NCBI GenBank assembly: GCA_002319925.1 | Contig: DCFP01000005.1 | Location: 1 to 38,243, forward strand | Source: Holophagaceae bacterium UBA1801 | Lineage (GTDB): Bacteria > Acidobacteriota > Holophagae > Holophagales > Holophagaceae | Direction: 5' to 3' | DNA length: 38,243 nucleotides | In this document: positions 16,310 through 25,002 of the stretch, in pieces | How the letters are laid out: each line of letters begins with the position of its first letter | How positions within the stretch are numbered: position 1 is the first letter of the stretch | The notes under the pieces: generated by a model | The model's database searches: none | Told to the model about the DNA's origin: nothing | What the model saw: only the letters and a program-made list of their open reading frames with translations | Program-made: the position numbers and the translations under genes

Positions 16310-16469
16310 TGCGATCGTTCAGGGCTTGCGCGATCCGCTCGCGTTCCTGGAGATGCGCTTTGTATTCGATGTTCCTGGCGTGATGGACCTCCACGCGGGT
16401 CTCGCCGATGTCCTTTTCCAGGAGCAGTTTCAGGAGTTCCATTTCCTCGGGTTTGATTTCCAGTTGCAT
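16293..16469 (-). CDS. Small hypothetical helical protein (58 aa)
   Basis: A 58-residue charged protein, MQLEIKPEEMELL..., predicted to be two helices rich in Glu, Arg and Leu (LLKLLLEKDIGE; RERIAQALNDRIKAVK). No signal peptide or membrane segment. ATG 16469 has GGAGG 5 bases upstream, a strong ribosome site, which is the main reason to believe it; an in-frame GTG at 16475 would place that site too close. I do not recognise the family. It overlaps tail-to-tail with the BrkB fusion gene by 17 bases. Confidence 0.65.
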   Translation of the reverse strand: MQLEIKPEEMELLKLLLEKDIGETRVEVHHARNIEYKAHLQERERIAQALNDRIKAVK

Positions 16470-16696
16470 GGTCACCTCCCGGGTCCAGTGATCCTGCGGG
16501 CCTTCGTCTAAATCGAACGGGTCTGCGGATCCATGGAAGCCTCGATGGAAAAGATAGGCTTTCCAGCATTGCGGGCCAGCGCGCTGCGTTCGACTGCGCG
16601 GTTAATTTGTACATATTCCTGCATATATGTCATGCATTTCCATTGTTTATGGATCTATTTTGAAGCGGTACCGCGCTCGGCTTGATATCTTCGAAC

Positions 16697-19600
16697 ATGG
16701 TACTGAACGCGATTCCGAAGGTCTCCTCTCCATCTCCCGTCCCCGACGGCCGCGAGATTCCCTTCAACTACACCTCCGCCGATGACCGGCGGATCGTGGC
16801 GCTGCTCCTGGGAAACGGCTTCGTCCAGCTCCTGGAGAACCTCAGCCACCGGCGCGTAACCGGCCGTTCCGCAAGGCTCCTTTCGAGGTGCCTCGGGGAG
16901 ATTATGATCCACCGCCGCAACCCGTACCTCTACCAGGAAATGGTGAATTCAGCCTCGCGCCGCAAGCGGTTCTTCACCAACACCGAAAAAGACCTGGAGA
17001 TCATCGAGCGGAACTCTGACGGCAATGCCGAAGTGCTGAAGGTCCTGCGCGGATGCCGCGACGTCCTCGCGCAATTTCATGCGCAGGTGCGCGAAACACC
17101 GGGACTGAGGCGGCGGTTGAAGCACGAACTGGGATCCATCGTGGGTCCCCGGAACGTCTGCTTCGACCCTTTCACGCTGGTCTCGCATGCCACCGATGCC
17201 ACTGATTGGCGGTTGCACCTGCCCGTGGCCGTGGTGACCCCTTGCGAAGAGGACCAGGTCGCGCCTCTCCTGGTGGCCATCGGGCAACTGGGCCTCAAGG
17301 CCATCCCACGGGGCGCCGGGACTGGTCTCACGGGCGGCGCGGTGCCCCTGCATCCGGAATGCGTGATCATCAACACGGAGAAGCTGAACCGGATCCGGGG
17401 CGTCGCCGAGCGCGAATTCCATCTGGCGGATTCCCGTGTGGTGCAGGCTGCCGTTCTTGAAGTGGAAGCGGGTGTCATCACGGAAAAGGCCATGGATTAC
17501 GCGGAAACCCGTGGTCTTGTTTTTGCCACGGATCCCACCAGCGCCTGGGCTTCCACCATCGGCGGCAACATCTCCGAGAACGCGGGCGGCAAGGTCGCGG
17601 TGCGCTGGGGCACGTGCATCGACAATCTGGTGGCCTGGCGGATGGCCATGCCCGGCGGCTCCAACTGGACCATCCGCCGGGTGGATCATCAGTTGCGGAA
17701 GATCCTGCCCGGGGACCTCGTGACCTTCGACGTGACGGATGGCGATGGCAAGCACCTGCGCCGGATCCGGCTGCGTGACGACGAGATCCGCAAGAAGGGC
17801 CTCTGGAAGGACATCACCAACAAGGCCCTGGGCGGGCTTCCGGGAATCCAGAAGGAAGGCACCGATGGTGTCATCACCTCCGCCGAGTTCGTGCTCCATC
17901 CCGAGTTCGCCGCCAAACGCACCCTCTGCCTGGAGTTCTTCGGCCCCGACATGGACGAGGCCAGCCGCGTCATTCTCGAGCTTTCCAAGGCCTTCCCCTT
18001 TCCTGACGAGGGACACGAAGCCCTGTTGGCCCTCGAGCACTTCGACGACGCCTACGTGCGCGCCATCGGCTACAAGGTGAAGGCGCCGCGGCCGGATACG
18101 CCCAAGGCCGTGCTGCTGGTGGACGTGGCGGGGCACGACGCCGAGGACGTCCTGCGGGGCATCCAGAAGGTCCAGGAGATCCTGGACCGGTTCCCCAACA
18201 AGTGCCTCTTCGTGGCCCGGGATGCGGCGGAGGCCAAACGCTTCTGGGCGGACCGGAAGAAGCTGGGCGCCATCGCCAAGCGGACCAACGCCTTCAAGCT
18301 CAACGAAGACGTGGTGATCCCCCTGGAAGCCCTCGCGGATTTCGCGCGTTTCGTGGACCAGATCAACGAGCAGGAGGAGCGTTACGCCCAGCTCCAGTTC
18401 CTGGATCGAGCTGAAATCATCCTCGCGAGCGCCGCGGGTCAGGAGGGAGAGCTGCCCTCCTCGGGCATGGATGCCGCCCTGGATCGTTGTCGGCGGGGAC
18501 ACTCGCTTCTGAGCGGAGCGGCGGTCAAGGCGATCCGGTCCATGGAGCTCTTGGATGCGATCCGCGCTGAACTCACCGGATTCATGCAAGGTTACCCGGA
18601 CCTGTCGATCGAGCTGGAGCGCGCCCACCAGGCCGCGCGCGACCGCCGCATCGTGCTCGCCACGCATATGCATGCGGGCGATGGGAACGTCCACGTGAAC
18701 GTGCCGGTACTCTCCAACGATCCCGCCATGCTCCGGCGGGCGGACCAGATCATCGACCGGGTGATGGCCAAGGTCGTGGCACTGGGTGGCGTGGTTTCCG
18801 GCGAGCACGGCATCGGCGTCACCAAGCTGAAGTACCTCGAGAAATCCCGTATCGAGAACCTGGCCGCGTACCGCCGGGAGGTGGATCCGCAGGGCCTCAT
18901 GAATCCCGGCAAGCTCGAAGACTTCGAGGCCCTGGAGCAGATCTTTACGCCTTCCTTCAACCTGCTGGAGCTGGAAGCGAGCATCCTGCAGCACGGCCAG
19001 CTGGAAGACCTCGCAAAGAAGATCGCCCACTGTGTCCGCTGCGGCAAGTGCAAGCCCGAGTGCGGCGTGTTCCACCCCGCGCGGGGTATGTTCTTCCATC
19101 CCCGGAACAAGAACCTCGCCATCGGCTCGCTCATCGAGGCAATGCTCTACGACACCCAGCGGGAACGTTCCACCCACTTCGAACTCCTGCAGTGGCTGGA
19201 GGAAGTGGCCGACCACTGCACCATCTGCCACAAGTGCGAGAAGCCGTGCCCCGTGGGCATCGATACGGGCGAGGTCTCGGTGCTCGAGCGCGAGACCCTC
19301 GCCAACTGGGGCTACAAGAAGACGCCGCTGGCGACGCAGCTGACCTTGGCCTACCTGAACAGCCGATCGCCGTTCTTCAATCTTGTTTTCCGGACCTCCG
19401 TGCTCCAGGCGGGAGGCTTCGCCCAACGGCTCGGCAGCACGATCGCAGCACCCGTTCAGCCCAAGGAAGGTCCTTCGCCATGGTATCCCCTGCGCCTGCT
19501 GCGGTCGCCGCTTCCAACGGTGCCCCCGGGCACGCTCCGCGATGTGCTCCCGACCTGCGAACCCGATCAGGTCCTGGTCTTCGAGCCCACGGAGGAGGCC

Positions 19601-20353
19601 GCCACGACCGTCTTCTACTTCCCGGGCTGCGGTTCGGAGCGGCTCCATTCGAATGTTTCCATGGCGGCCATCCACGTGCTCCTGGAGGCCGGGTGCCGTG
19701 TCGTGGTGCCTCCGCCCTTCCTGTGCTGCGGCTTCCCGGCCCACGTGAACGCCAAGCGCGATCAGCATTCCCACATCCTGCTGCGGGACACCATCCTCTT
19801 CAGCCAGATCCGTGCGATGTTCGCGCATCTGATCTTTGACGCCTGCATCGTGACCTGTGGCACCTGCATGGAAGGCCTTGAAGCCATGGGAGCCGGACGG
19901 CTCTTCGGCGGCCGCGTCATGGATCTCGCCCCTTACGCGCGGGAGCGTGGTTTGCGGCTGGAAGGTGGTGAGGATGTGCTCTACCACGCGCCCTGCCACG
20001 ATTCCCTGAACGCCATGGCCACGCAGCTCTTCGATCAGCTGGGCGGCTTCGGAAACGTGGAAACCGTGCCCCACTGCTGCTCCGAAGCCGGTACCCTCGC
20101 CCTCTCGCGGCCCGATATCACCGACGCGATGCTGCACCGGAAACGGAACGCGCTCCAGCAGTCCACATCGGGCCGCGCGCCCATCCGGCTATTGACCAAC
20201 TGCCCATCCTGTCTGCAGGGGCTGGGCCGGAACCGCGATCTCGGGATCGAGCCCTGTCACTTGGCCGTGGCGCTGGCGGAAAAACGGTCGGGGAAGGCGT
20301 GGATGAAGCGATTCCAGGAACAGGCGCAAAGGGCTGACGCCTTCACCTTCTAG
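16697..20353 (+). CDS. Giant FAD/[4Fe-4S] oxidoreductase (DUF3683, FAD_binding_4, CCG domains)
   Basis: A 1218-residue three-part dehydrogenase. Residues about 15-95 match DUF3683 (REIPFNYTSADDRRIV, GRSARLLSRCLGEI, RRNPYLYQEMV). About 150-770 is an FAD-binding 2-hydroxyacid dehydrogenase of the GlcD/D-lactate type: PRGAGTGLTGGAVPL near 204-217, THMHAGDGNVHVNVP near 655, SGEHGIG near 700. Then two ferredoxin-type clusters, CVRCGKCKPEC near 779 and CTICHKCEKPCP near 841, and a C-terminal CCG region (CCGFPAHV, CGTC, HAPCHDS, NCPSC) like GlpC or heterodisulfide reductase subunits. It probably oxidises D-lactate or glycolate and passes electrons to quinone. ATG 16697 is preferred over TTG 16682; neither has a clear ribosome site. 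Similar long proteins are known in proteobacteria. Confidence 0.9.
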   Translation: MVLNAIPKVSSPSPVPDGREIPFNYTSADDRRIVALLLGNGFVQLLENLSHRRVTGRSARLLSRCLGEIMIHRRNPYLYQEMVNSASRRKRFFTNTEKDLEIIERNSDGNAEVLKVLRGCRDVLAQFHAQVRETPGLRRRLKHELGSIVGPRNVCFDPFTLVSHATDATDWRLHLPVAVVTPCEEDQVAPLLVAIGQLGLKAIPRGAGTGLTGGAVPLHPECVIINTEKLNRIRGVAEREFHLADSRVVQAAVLEVEAGVITEKAMDYAETRGLVFATDPTSAWASTIGGNISENAGGKVAVRWGTCIDNLVAWRMAMPGGSNWTIRRVDHQLRKILPGDLVTFDVTDGDGKHLRRIRLRDDEIRKKGLWKDITNKALGGLPGIQKEGTDGVITSAEFVLHPEFAAKRTLCLEFFGPDMDEASRVILELSKAFPFPDEGHEALLALEHFDDAYVRAIGYKVKAPRPDTPKAVLLVDVAGHDAEDVLRGIQKVQEILDRFPNKCLFVARDAAEAKRFWADRKKLGAIAKRTNAFKLNEDVVIPLEALADFARFVDQINEQEERYAQLQFLDRAEIILASAAGQEGELPSSGMDAALDRCRRGHSLLSGAAVKAIRSMELLDAIRAELTGFMQGYPDLSIELERAHQAARDRRIVLATHMHAGDGNVHVNVPVLSNDPAMLRRADQIIDRVMAKVVALGGVVSGEHGIGVTKLKYLEKSRIENLAAYRREVDPQGLMNPGKLEDFEALEQIFTPSFNLLELEASILQHGQLEDLAKKIAHCVRCGKCKPECGVFHPARGMFFHPRNKNLAIGSLIEAMLYDTQRERSTHFELLQWLEEVADHCTICHKCEKPCPVGIDTGEVSVLERETLANWGYKKTPLATQLTLAYLNSRSPFFNLVFRTSVLQAGGFAQRLGSTIAAPVQPKEGPSPWYPLRLLRSPLPTVPPGTLRDVLPTCEPDQVLVFEPTEEAATTVFYFPGCGSERLHSNVSMAAIHVLLEAGCRVVVPPPFLCCGFPAHVNAKRDQHSHILLRDTILFSQIRAMFAHLIFDACIVTCGTCMEGLEAMGAGRLFGGRVMDLAPYARERGLRLEGGEDVLYHAPCHDSLNAMATQLFDQLGGFGNVETVPHCCSEAGTLALSRPDITDAMLHRKRNALQQSTSGRAPIRLLTNCPSCLQGLGRNRDLGIEPCHLAVALAEKRSGKAWMKRFQEQAQRADAFTF

Positions 20354-20475
20354 CCCGTCGCCTTCGAGGGGCCGCAGCGACGAACCATTGGATCATTTGT
20401 GCGCGAGACCATGGTGTGGAATCCTGTGCCACGGCGATCTTCGTGCGAATGGAGATCGATCCGCGAGGAGGTCAC

Positions 20476-21672
20476 GTGGGCGAGTCCATCCGATTTCCAC
20501 GGGAGCGGGTGCAGGCCGTGATGCCTGAGATCATCGCCCTCCGGCGCACCCTTCACGCCATTCCCGAGATTGGTCTCGATCTGCCGGAGACGGCGAAGGT
20601 GGTGGAGGATTTCCTGCGGCGCCTGGGACTCCAACCCCGCCGCGTCGGATGCGGCCTGTGGGTGGACATTGGAACGCAGGGCCCTTTGATCGCCATCCGT
20701 GCGGACATGGATGCGCTGCCCCTGGAGGAGAAGACCGGACTCGCCTGGGTATCCGGCGTCCCGGGCCGGATGCACGCCTGCGGGCACGATACCCACACGG
20801 CCTGCCTGCTGGGCGCGGCCAAGCTATTGAAACAGGAGGACGAGCAGAATCCACTTTCCTTCCGGGTTCGGCTCATCTTCCAGACGGGCGAGGAAAGCCA
20901 TTTCGGAGCCCTGCCCCTGGTGGAAGCCGGGGTGCTTGAAGGTGTCGCGGCCATCGTCGCCGGTCATGTCGGTGCGGTTTCAAGCGAGCTGCAACCAGGC
21001 CAGGCGGGTTTCGTGCACGGCCCCATGATGGCGGCCTCGGACCGCTTCCGCGGTACCTTCATCGGCTCCGGTGGCCATGGCTCCGAGCCGAGCCGCACGT
21101 CGGATCCCATCACGGCCGTGGCCGAGTACATCCAAGCCCTGAATGGCCTCAGGGCCCGGGAGGTCGATCAGCGAAAGCCCGCGGTGGTTTCCGTGTGCAG
21201 CGTGCGGGGAGGCGAAGCCTTCAACGTGATCCCGGAACGTGTGGACTTCATGGGAACGGCGCGCAGCTTCCACGCGGACATCAGGGAATTCCTCGCGAAG
21301 CGGATTGCGGCCATCGCCAGGTCCATCGCGGACATGCGGGGGCTGGCGCTGGATTTCCAGTGGATCGATGGCTATCCGCCGGTGGTCAACGATGCCAACG
21401 TCTCCCGTCTTGCGCTTTCCGCCGCCCAGGCCGTGCTTGGCGAGCAGGGAGCCACGACCCTCTCGCTGCCCATCATGGGTGGCGAGGACTTCGCGTTCTA
21501 CCTCCAGCGCGTGCCGGGATGTTTCTGGGTGCTGAACACGCAATCCCCCGAAAAAGGCATCATCCACCCGAACCACAGTCCGAGGTTCGATGTGGACGAG
21601 GACCTGCTCTGGATCCTGGTGGCCGTGAACCTCGCAGCGGCGGAGAAGCTGGCCTTCGCCATCCAGCCCTAG
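20476..21672 (+). CDS. M20 family amidohydrolase (N-acyl-amino-acid hydrolase type)
   Basis: A 398-residue metallo-amidohydrolase of peptidase family M20, subgroup of hippurate/IAA-amino-acid hydrolases and N-acyl-L-amino-acid amidohydrolases. Visible: RADMDALPL near 75-83, the Cys-ligand motif HACGHDTHT near 100-108, the catalytic/metal pair E139-E140 in QTGEES, and a C-terminal GGEDFAFYL plus IHPNHSPRFD with the last metal histidine. A dimerisation domain lies between. GTG 20476 was chosen because GAGGAGG lies 4 bases upstream; ATG 20449 and 20416 are weaker alternatives. It releases an amino acid from an acyl amide, but the true substrate is unknown. The stop codon shares the tetranucleotide CTAG (21669-21672) with the stop of the opposing gene. 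Confidence 0.92.
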   Translation: MGESIRFPRERVQAVMPEIIALRRTLHAIPEIGLDLPETAKVVEDFLRRLGLQPRRVGCGLWVDIGTQGPLIAIRADMDALPLEEKTGLAWVSGVPGRMHACGHDTHTACLLGAAKLLKQEDEQNPLSFRVRLIFQTGEESHFGALPLVEAGVLEGVAAIVAGHVGAVSSELQPGQAGFVHGPMMAASDRFRGTFIGSGGHGSEPSRTSDPITAVAEYIQALNGLRAREVDQRKPAVVSVCSVRGGEAFNVIPERVDFMGTARSFHADIREFLAKRIAAIARSIADMRGLALDFQWIDGYPPVVNDANVSRLALSAAQAVLGEQGATTLSLPIMGGEDFAFYLQRVPGCFWVLNTQSPEKGIIHPNHSPRFDVDEDLLWILVAVNLAAAEKLAFAIQP

Positions 21673-22784
21673 GGCAGTTCTTCCGGCGCGAACTTGTCCG
21701 GATGCCCGGAGAAGATCTCCCGGAAGTGTTCGTAGTTGGCCAGGAACAGGCTCACCAGGGCCGGGTCGAAGTGCTTCCCGCTCTGTTCCTTCAGGTAGCC
21801 GAGCACGTCCGGTTCGGCCCAGGCGCGCTTGTAGACCCGGCGGCTGCTGAGCGCGTCGTAGACATCCACAAGTCCCACGATGCGCGCTTCCAGGGGGATC
21901 TGCTCGCCCAGGCTCCCCATGGGATAGCCGCTGCTGTCCCAACGCTCGTGATGGGCGGCGGCGATGCGCGCGCCCATCTGGATGAAGGGCACCGCGGACC
22001 CTTTGAGGATGTTGGCGCCCATGACCGGGTGGGTCTTCATGATGATCCACTCTTCCTCGGTGAGGGGGCCGCCCTTCTGGAGGATGCGGTCCGGCACGCC
22101 GATCTTGCCGATGTCGTGCATGGGCGCGGCGGCCTGGATGCATTCCATCTGTTCCAGCTCCCAGCCCAGGAGCTTGGCCATCTGGGCGCTGTAGAGCCCG
22201 ATGCGGCGGACGTGGGCGCCGGTCTCATTGTCTCGGTGCTCCGAGGCGGAGATGAGCCGGTACGAGATCTCTTCACGCGAGGAACGGATCTCCAGGGTCT
22301 GTTCCCGGACCAGCTTGGCCAGCACCGCTTCCCGGTCCCGGTAGTCCAGCTCCAGCATGCGGCGCCGGAGGGCGTTGGCCACGGCGATCAGGATATCCGT
22401 CGTCTTGAACGGTTTGAGGACGTAGCCGTAGGCGCCGTGGCGCAGGCACTCCATGGCCATTTCGGCGTTGTCCAGGGAGCTGACCATGACCACGGCGGTG
22501 TCTGGAATGCGGTGGGTCATGGACTTCACTAGGTTCAGCCCATTCATGCCCGGCATCTTGATATCGCAAAGCACCAGGTCCACGTGATCCTTCTCCAGGA
22601 TCTCCAGGGTCCTGAAGGCGTCCGAGGCCTCCAGGCACGTGAATCCGTGCTTGCGCAGGATCCTCAGCACGCCCACCCGGACGATCTCCTGGTCATCCAC
22701 CACCAGGATCCGGATATCCTTCGGCACCTGCCCGGGCAGGGGCCAATCGATGGGCATCGCCCGGGTTGGAGGCAGGGTGGGCAT
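21669..22784 (-). CDS. Response regulator with HD-GYP output domain (RpfG type)
   Basis: A 371-residue two-component response regulator. The receiver (about 25-140) has acidic residues D30-D31, phosphoacceptor D74 (LVLCDIKMPGM) and K124 (VLKPF). A helical linker (145-180) joins an HD-GYP phosphodiesterase domain (about 175-355): H223-D224 in MHDIGKIGVP, THPVMGANIL, HHERWDSSGYP (278-288) and DVYDALSSRRVYK. Such proteins degrade cyclic di-GMP when phosphorylated. ATG 22784 is the most likely start, since the upstream extension to 22901 lies in the neighbouring coding region. No histidine kinase adjoins it, so it is an orphan regulator. It follows the SMR gene by 41 bases on the same strand. Confidence 0.93.
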   Translation of the reverse strand: MPTLPPTRAMPIDWPLPGQVPKDIRILVVDDQEIVRVGVLRILRKHGFTCLEASDAFRTLEILEKDHVDLVLCDIKMPGMNGLNLVKSMTHRIPDTAVVMVSSLDNAEMAMECLRHGAYGYVLKPFKTTDILIAVANALRRRMLELDYRDREAVLAKLVREQTLEIRSSREEISYRLISASEHRDNETGAHVRRIGLYSAQMAKLLGWELEQMECIQAAAPMHDIGKIGVPDRILQKGGPLTEEEWIIMKTHPVMGANILKGSAVPFIQMGARIAAAHHERWDSSGYPMGSLGEQIPLEARIVGLVDVYDALSSRRVYKRAWAEPDVLGYLKEQSGKHFDPALVSLFLANYEHFREIFSGHPDKFAPEELP

Positions 22785-22825
22785 GACAGAAGATTTATCG
22801 TTCGGTGGTTGCCGCAACGTGAATT

Positions 22826-23209
22826 CTAGGATGCTTTCGTGGCACTCCCCGTGAAGGTGAGCAGGCCGAGGCCGACCACGATGATACTGATGGCGACCCA
22901 TCTCAAGGGCGGGATGCTCTCGCCCAGCATGAGCTTAGATAAAAAGGCTCCGGCCACGAATCCGAGGGCGAGAAAGGGGTAAGCGAAATTGACGGGGACC
23001 TGGGCCATGGCTGAGGCCCACACCACGATGCTGATGGCGTAGCAGCCCATGCAAGTGAGCATCCAGGGGTGCAGGAAGAGGCGGATCAGGGGCAGGAGGC
23101 TCCACTCCATGCCAGTGGCCATCACGGCCTTCTTCATGGCGATCTGCGCGAAGGCGTTCAGGAGCACGCTGAAGACGATGAGGGGTAGGGCTTTCATATA
23201 AGGATTCAT
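22826..23209 (-). CDS. Four-helix SMR/EamA-type transporter (ArnE/ArnF-like)
   Basis: A 127-residue membrane protein with four predicted helices (LPLIVFSVLLNAFAQIAMKKA; MLTCMGCYAISIVVWASAM; FAYPFLALGFVAGAFLS; WVAISIIVVGLGLLTF). Size and layout match the DMT superfamily short members: SMR drug exporters or ArnE/ArnF, the two subunits proposed to flip undecaprenyl-phosphate-aminoarabinose. It starts 14 bases after the stop of the ArnT-like gene, and ATG 23209 has GGAGAG 6 bases upstream. Pairing with an ArnT-type transferase favours lipid-linked sugar flipping over drug export. Only one subunit is present; it may act as a homodimer. Confidence 0.8.
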   Translation of the reverse strand: MNPYMKALPLIVFSVLLNAFAQIAMKKAVMATGMEWSLLPLIRLFLHPWMLTCMGCYAISIVVWASAMAQVPVNFAYPFLALGFVAGAFLSKLMLGESIPPLRWVAISIIVVGLGLLTFTGSATKAS

Positions 23210-23223
23210 GGATCGCTCTCCGC

Positions 23224-24963
23224 TCACTTCGTCCGACGGCTCAGCAGCAGCGCCTCGCCTTCCCCGATGGGCACGCTCAACAGTACTTCAAACCCCGCCC
23301 GCCGTTCCGGGGTCATGCCCCCGGCGCCCGTGTCCCACTCGCGCCGCATGGCCACGAGCCTGTCCCCTGGACCTAGCTTGGAAATCAGCTCCGGGTAGGA
23401 ATGCAGCTCGGGCATCTGGTGGTCCGTGTAGACCATGACCCCGCTGCGGATGGTCTGCCAGCAGAAGACCTGGCGGCCGGCGATCAGGGGCTGGACCGCG
23501 CTCGTCCAGGCGCGGTAGTTCTTGGCGGGATCCAGGCGATGGAAGCCCCAGGTGCCCAGCACCAGGAACAACGCCCCCAGCGTGAGCGCGGTATCGCGCA
23601 CGAAGCGCTGGCTTTTCCCTTTCCAGGTATTGAACGTCATCCACGCAGCCCCGATCGTCACGACCGCCGCGCCCAGGCGCAGTGGGCCGAGGAACGGTTC
23701 CACTGTGGACTGCAGGCGATGACCCCCCGCATGAAACCAGGCGACGGCATCCAGCAGTAAAGCCGGGATCCACAGGCCGAGGGAAAGCAGCCCCCCAAGG
23801 GCGAAAATACGTCCGTCCTGGGCGACGTCTTCCGCCAGGGACTGGAACATGATCGCCATCAGCCAGGCCAGGAAGGGATAGGCCATGAGGAAGTAATGTC
23901 CCTGCTTGCTCTGCACGCAGCTCAGCAGCACGAAGGGCACCACCACCGCGAGGAGGGCGAAGCGCGTGCTCACTGAATGGTGACGGTCGTCCCGCCAGAG
24001 GATGATGGCCAGCGCGGGCAGGAGCAGGGACCAGGGGAAGAAGTCCCCCATCACGTACTCGACATACTTCCACCAGGGCTGGACGTGATCCCAGGCGTTG
24101 AGCGCCCGCCCGAGGTTCTGGTGGACCACCATCTCGTAGGCATACGCGGCCCCGCCTTTCAGGGCGGCCGCGAAGTACCAGGGCAGGATGAGCACCAGCA
24201 TGCAGGCGATTCCGGATCCCAGCCGCATCTGCAGGATGGCCTTCCCATCTTTCTGCCAGAGCAGGAACAGCCCCACCAGGAGGACCGAAAGCACTAGGGC
24301 CAGCGGCCCCTTGGCCAGGAAGGCCAGGGCCAGCGATAGGTACGCACCCAGGAACCACCGGGTCTCTTCTTTTTCCGTTCGCTTGGGCAGATGGTCCCTG
24401 AGCAGCAGGTATCCCGCCAGCCAGGAGAGCCAGCTCCACGCCAGCAGAGCGGAGAAGACCATGTCGATCTGGATGAACTGTCCCTGCCAGAACCAGATGG
24501 GTGTCGTTGAAAGCATCATCGCGCCGAGGTTCGCGGTGTCCTCTTCCAGGAAACGGCGAGCCCAGCGGTGGAAGGCGGCCATGAAGCCGATGGCCGCGAG
24601 GACCGAAGGCAAGCGCAAAGCCCAGGCCGCGATGCCGTGGGTGAAGCCCGCACCGCCGGAAAGCGCCTCGCCCGCGATGGCGCAAAGCTTCATCAGCCAG
24701 TAGAACAGGATGGGCTTTTCCGAGTAGGGCAGGCCGTTGAGATAGGGCAGCAGCCAGCTTCCGCGCTCCCGCATCTCGCGGACGCACTGAGCGAAATCGG
24801 GCTCGTCCGGAGACCAGAGATCCCGGACCGGAATCATGAGGAGCATCAGCAGCGCGAAAAGCAGGACTGCCCGATGCTCGCGGATCCAGCGCAGGAACGG
24901 GTGCTGGTTGGGGAACGTCTCGGCCACTTCGTGCATCTCTCCATCGTGGCTTGGGATTGTCAC
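23224..24963 (-). CDS. ArnT/PMT-family lipid-sugar glycosyltransferase
   Basis: A 579-residue polytopic glycosyltransferase of the GT-C fold (family GT83/PMT), related to ArnT, which moves a sugar from undecaprenyl phosphate to lipid A or other acceptors in the periplasm. The first periplasmic loop has the catalytic-type acidic motif SPDEPDFAQCVREM, then GLPYSEKPILFYW, and SVLAAIGFMAAFHRWARRFL in the following helices; about a dozen membrane helices follow with a soluble C-terminal part. The start is uncertain: GTG 24963 as given, or ATG 24936, which has GGAGAG directly abutting it. The donor sugar cannot be told. No other arn genes are visible within the window. Confidence 0.88.
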   Translation of the reverse strand: MTIPSHDGEMHEVAETFPNQHPFLRWIREHRAVLLFALLMLLMIPVRDLWSPDEPDFAQCVREMRERGSWLLPYLNGLPYSEKPILFYWLMKLCAIAGEALSGGAGFTHGIAAWALRLPSVLAAIGFMAAFHRWARRFLEEDTANLGAMMLSTTPIWFWQGQFIQIDMVFSALLAWSWLSWLAGYLLLRDHLPKRTEKEETRWFLGAYLSLALAFLAKGPLALVLSVLLVGLFLLWQKDGKAILQMRLGSGIACMLVLILPWYFAAALKGGAAYAYEMVVHQNLGRALNAWDHVQPWWKYVEYVMGDFFPWSLLLPALAIILWRDDRHHSVSTRFALLAVVVPFVLLSCVQSKQGHYFLMAYPFLAWLMAIMFQSLAEDVAQDGRIFALGGLLSLGLWIPALLLDAVAWFHAGGHRLQSTVEPFLGPLRLGAAVVTIGAAWMTFNTWKGKSQRFVRDTALTLGALFLVLGTWGFHRLDPAKNYRAWTSAVQPLIAGRQVFCWQTIRSGVMVYTDHQMPELHSYPELISKLGPGDRLVAMRREWDTGAGGMTPERRAGFEVLLSVPIGEGEALLLSRRTK

Positions 24964-25002
24964 GAAAACAAAGGATAATCCTGGAGCCCATTCGAGACTC
25001 CA

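Noticed and set aside
16949..20137. A 1062-codon open frame antisense to the FAD/Fe-S oxidoreductase gene
   Set aside because: Long antisense frames are common in high-G+C coding DNA. The protein is His/Gly/Ala-biased without domain motifs, while the plus strand encodes clear motifs over the whole length.
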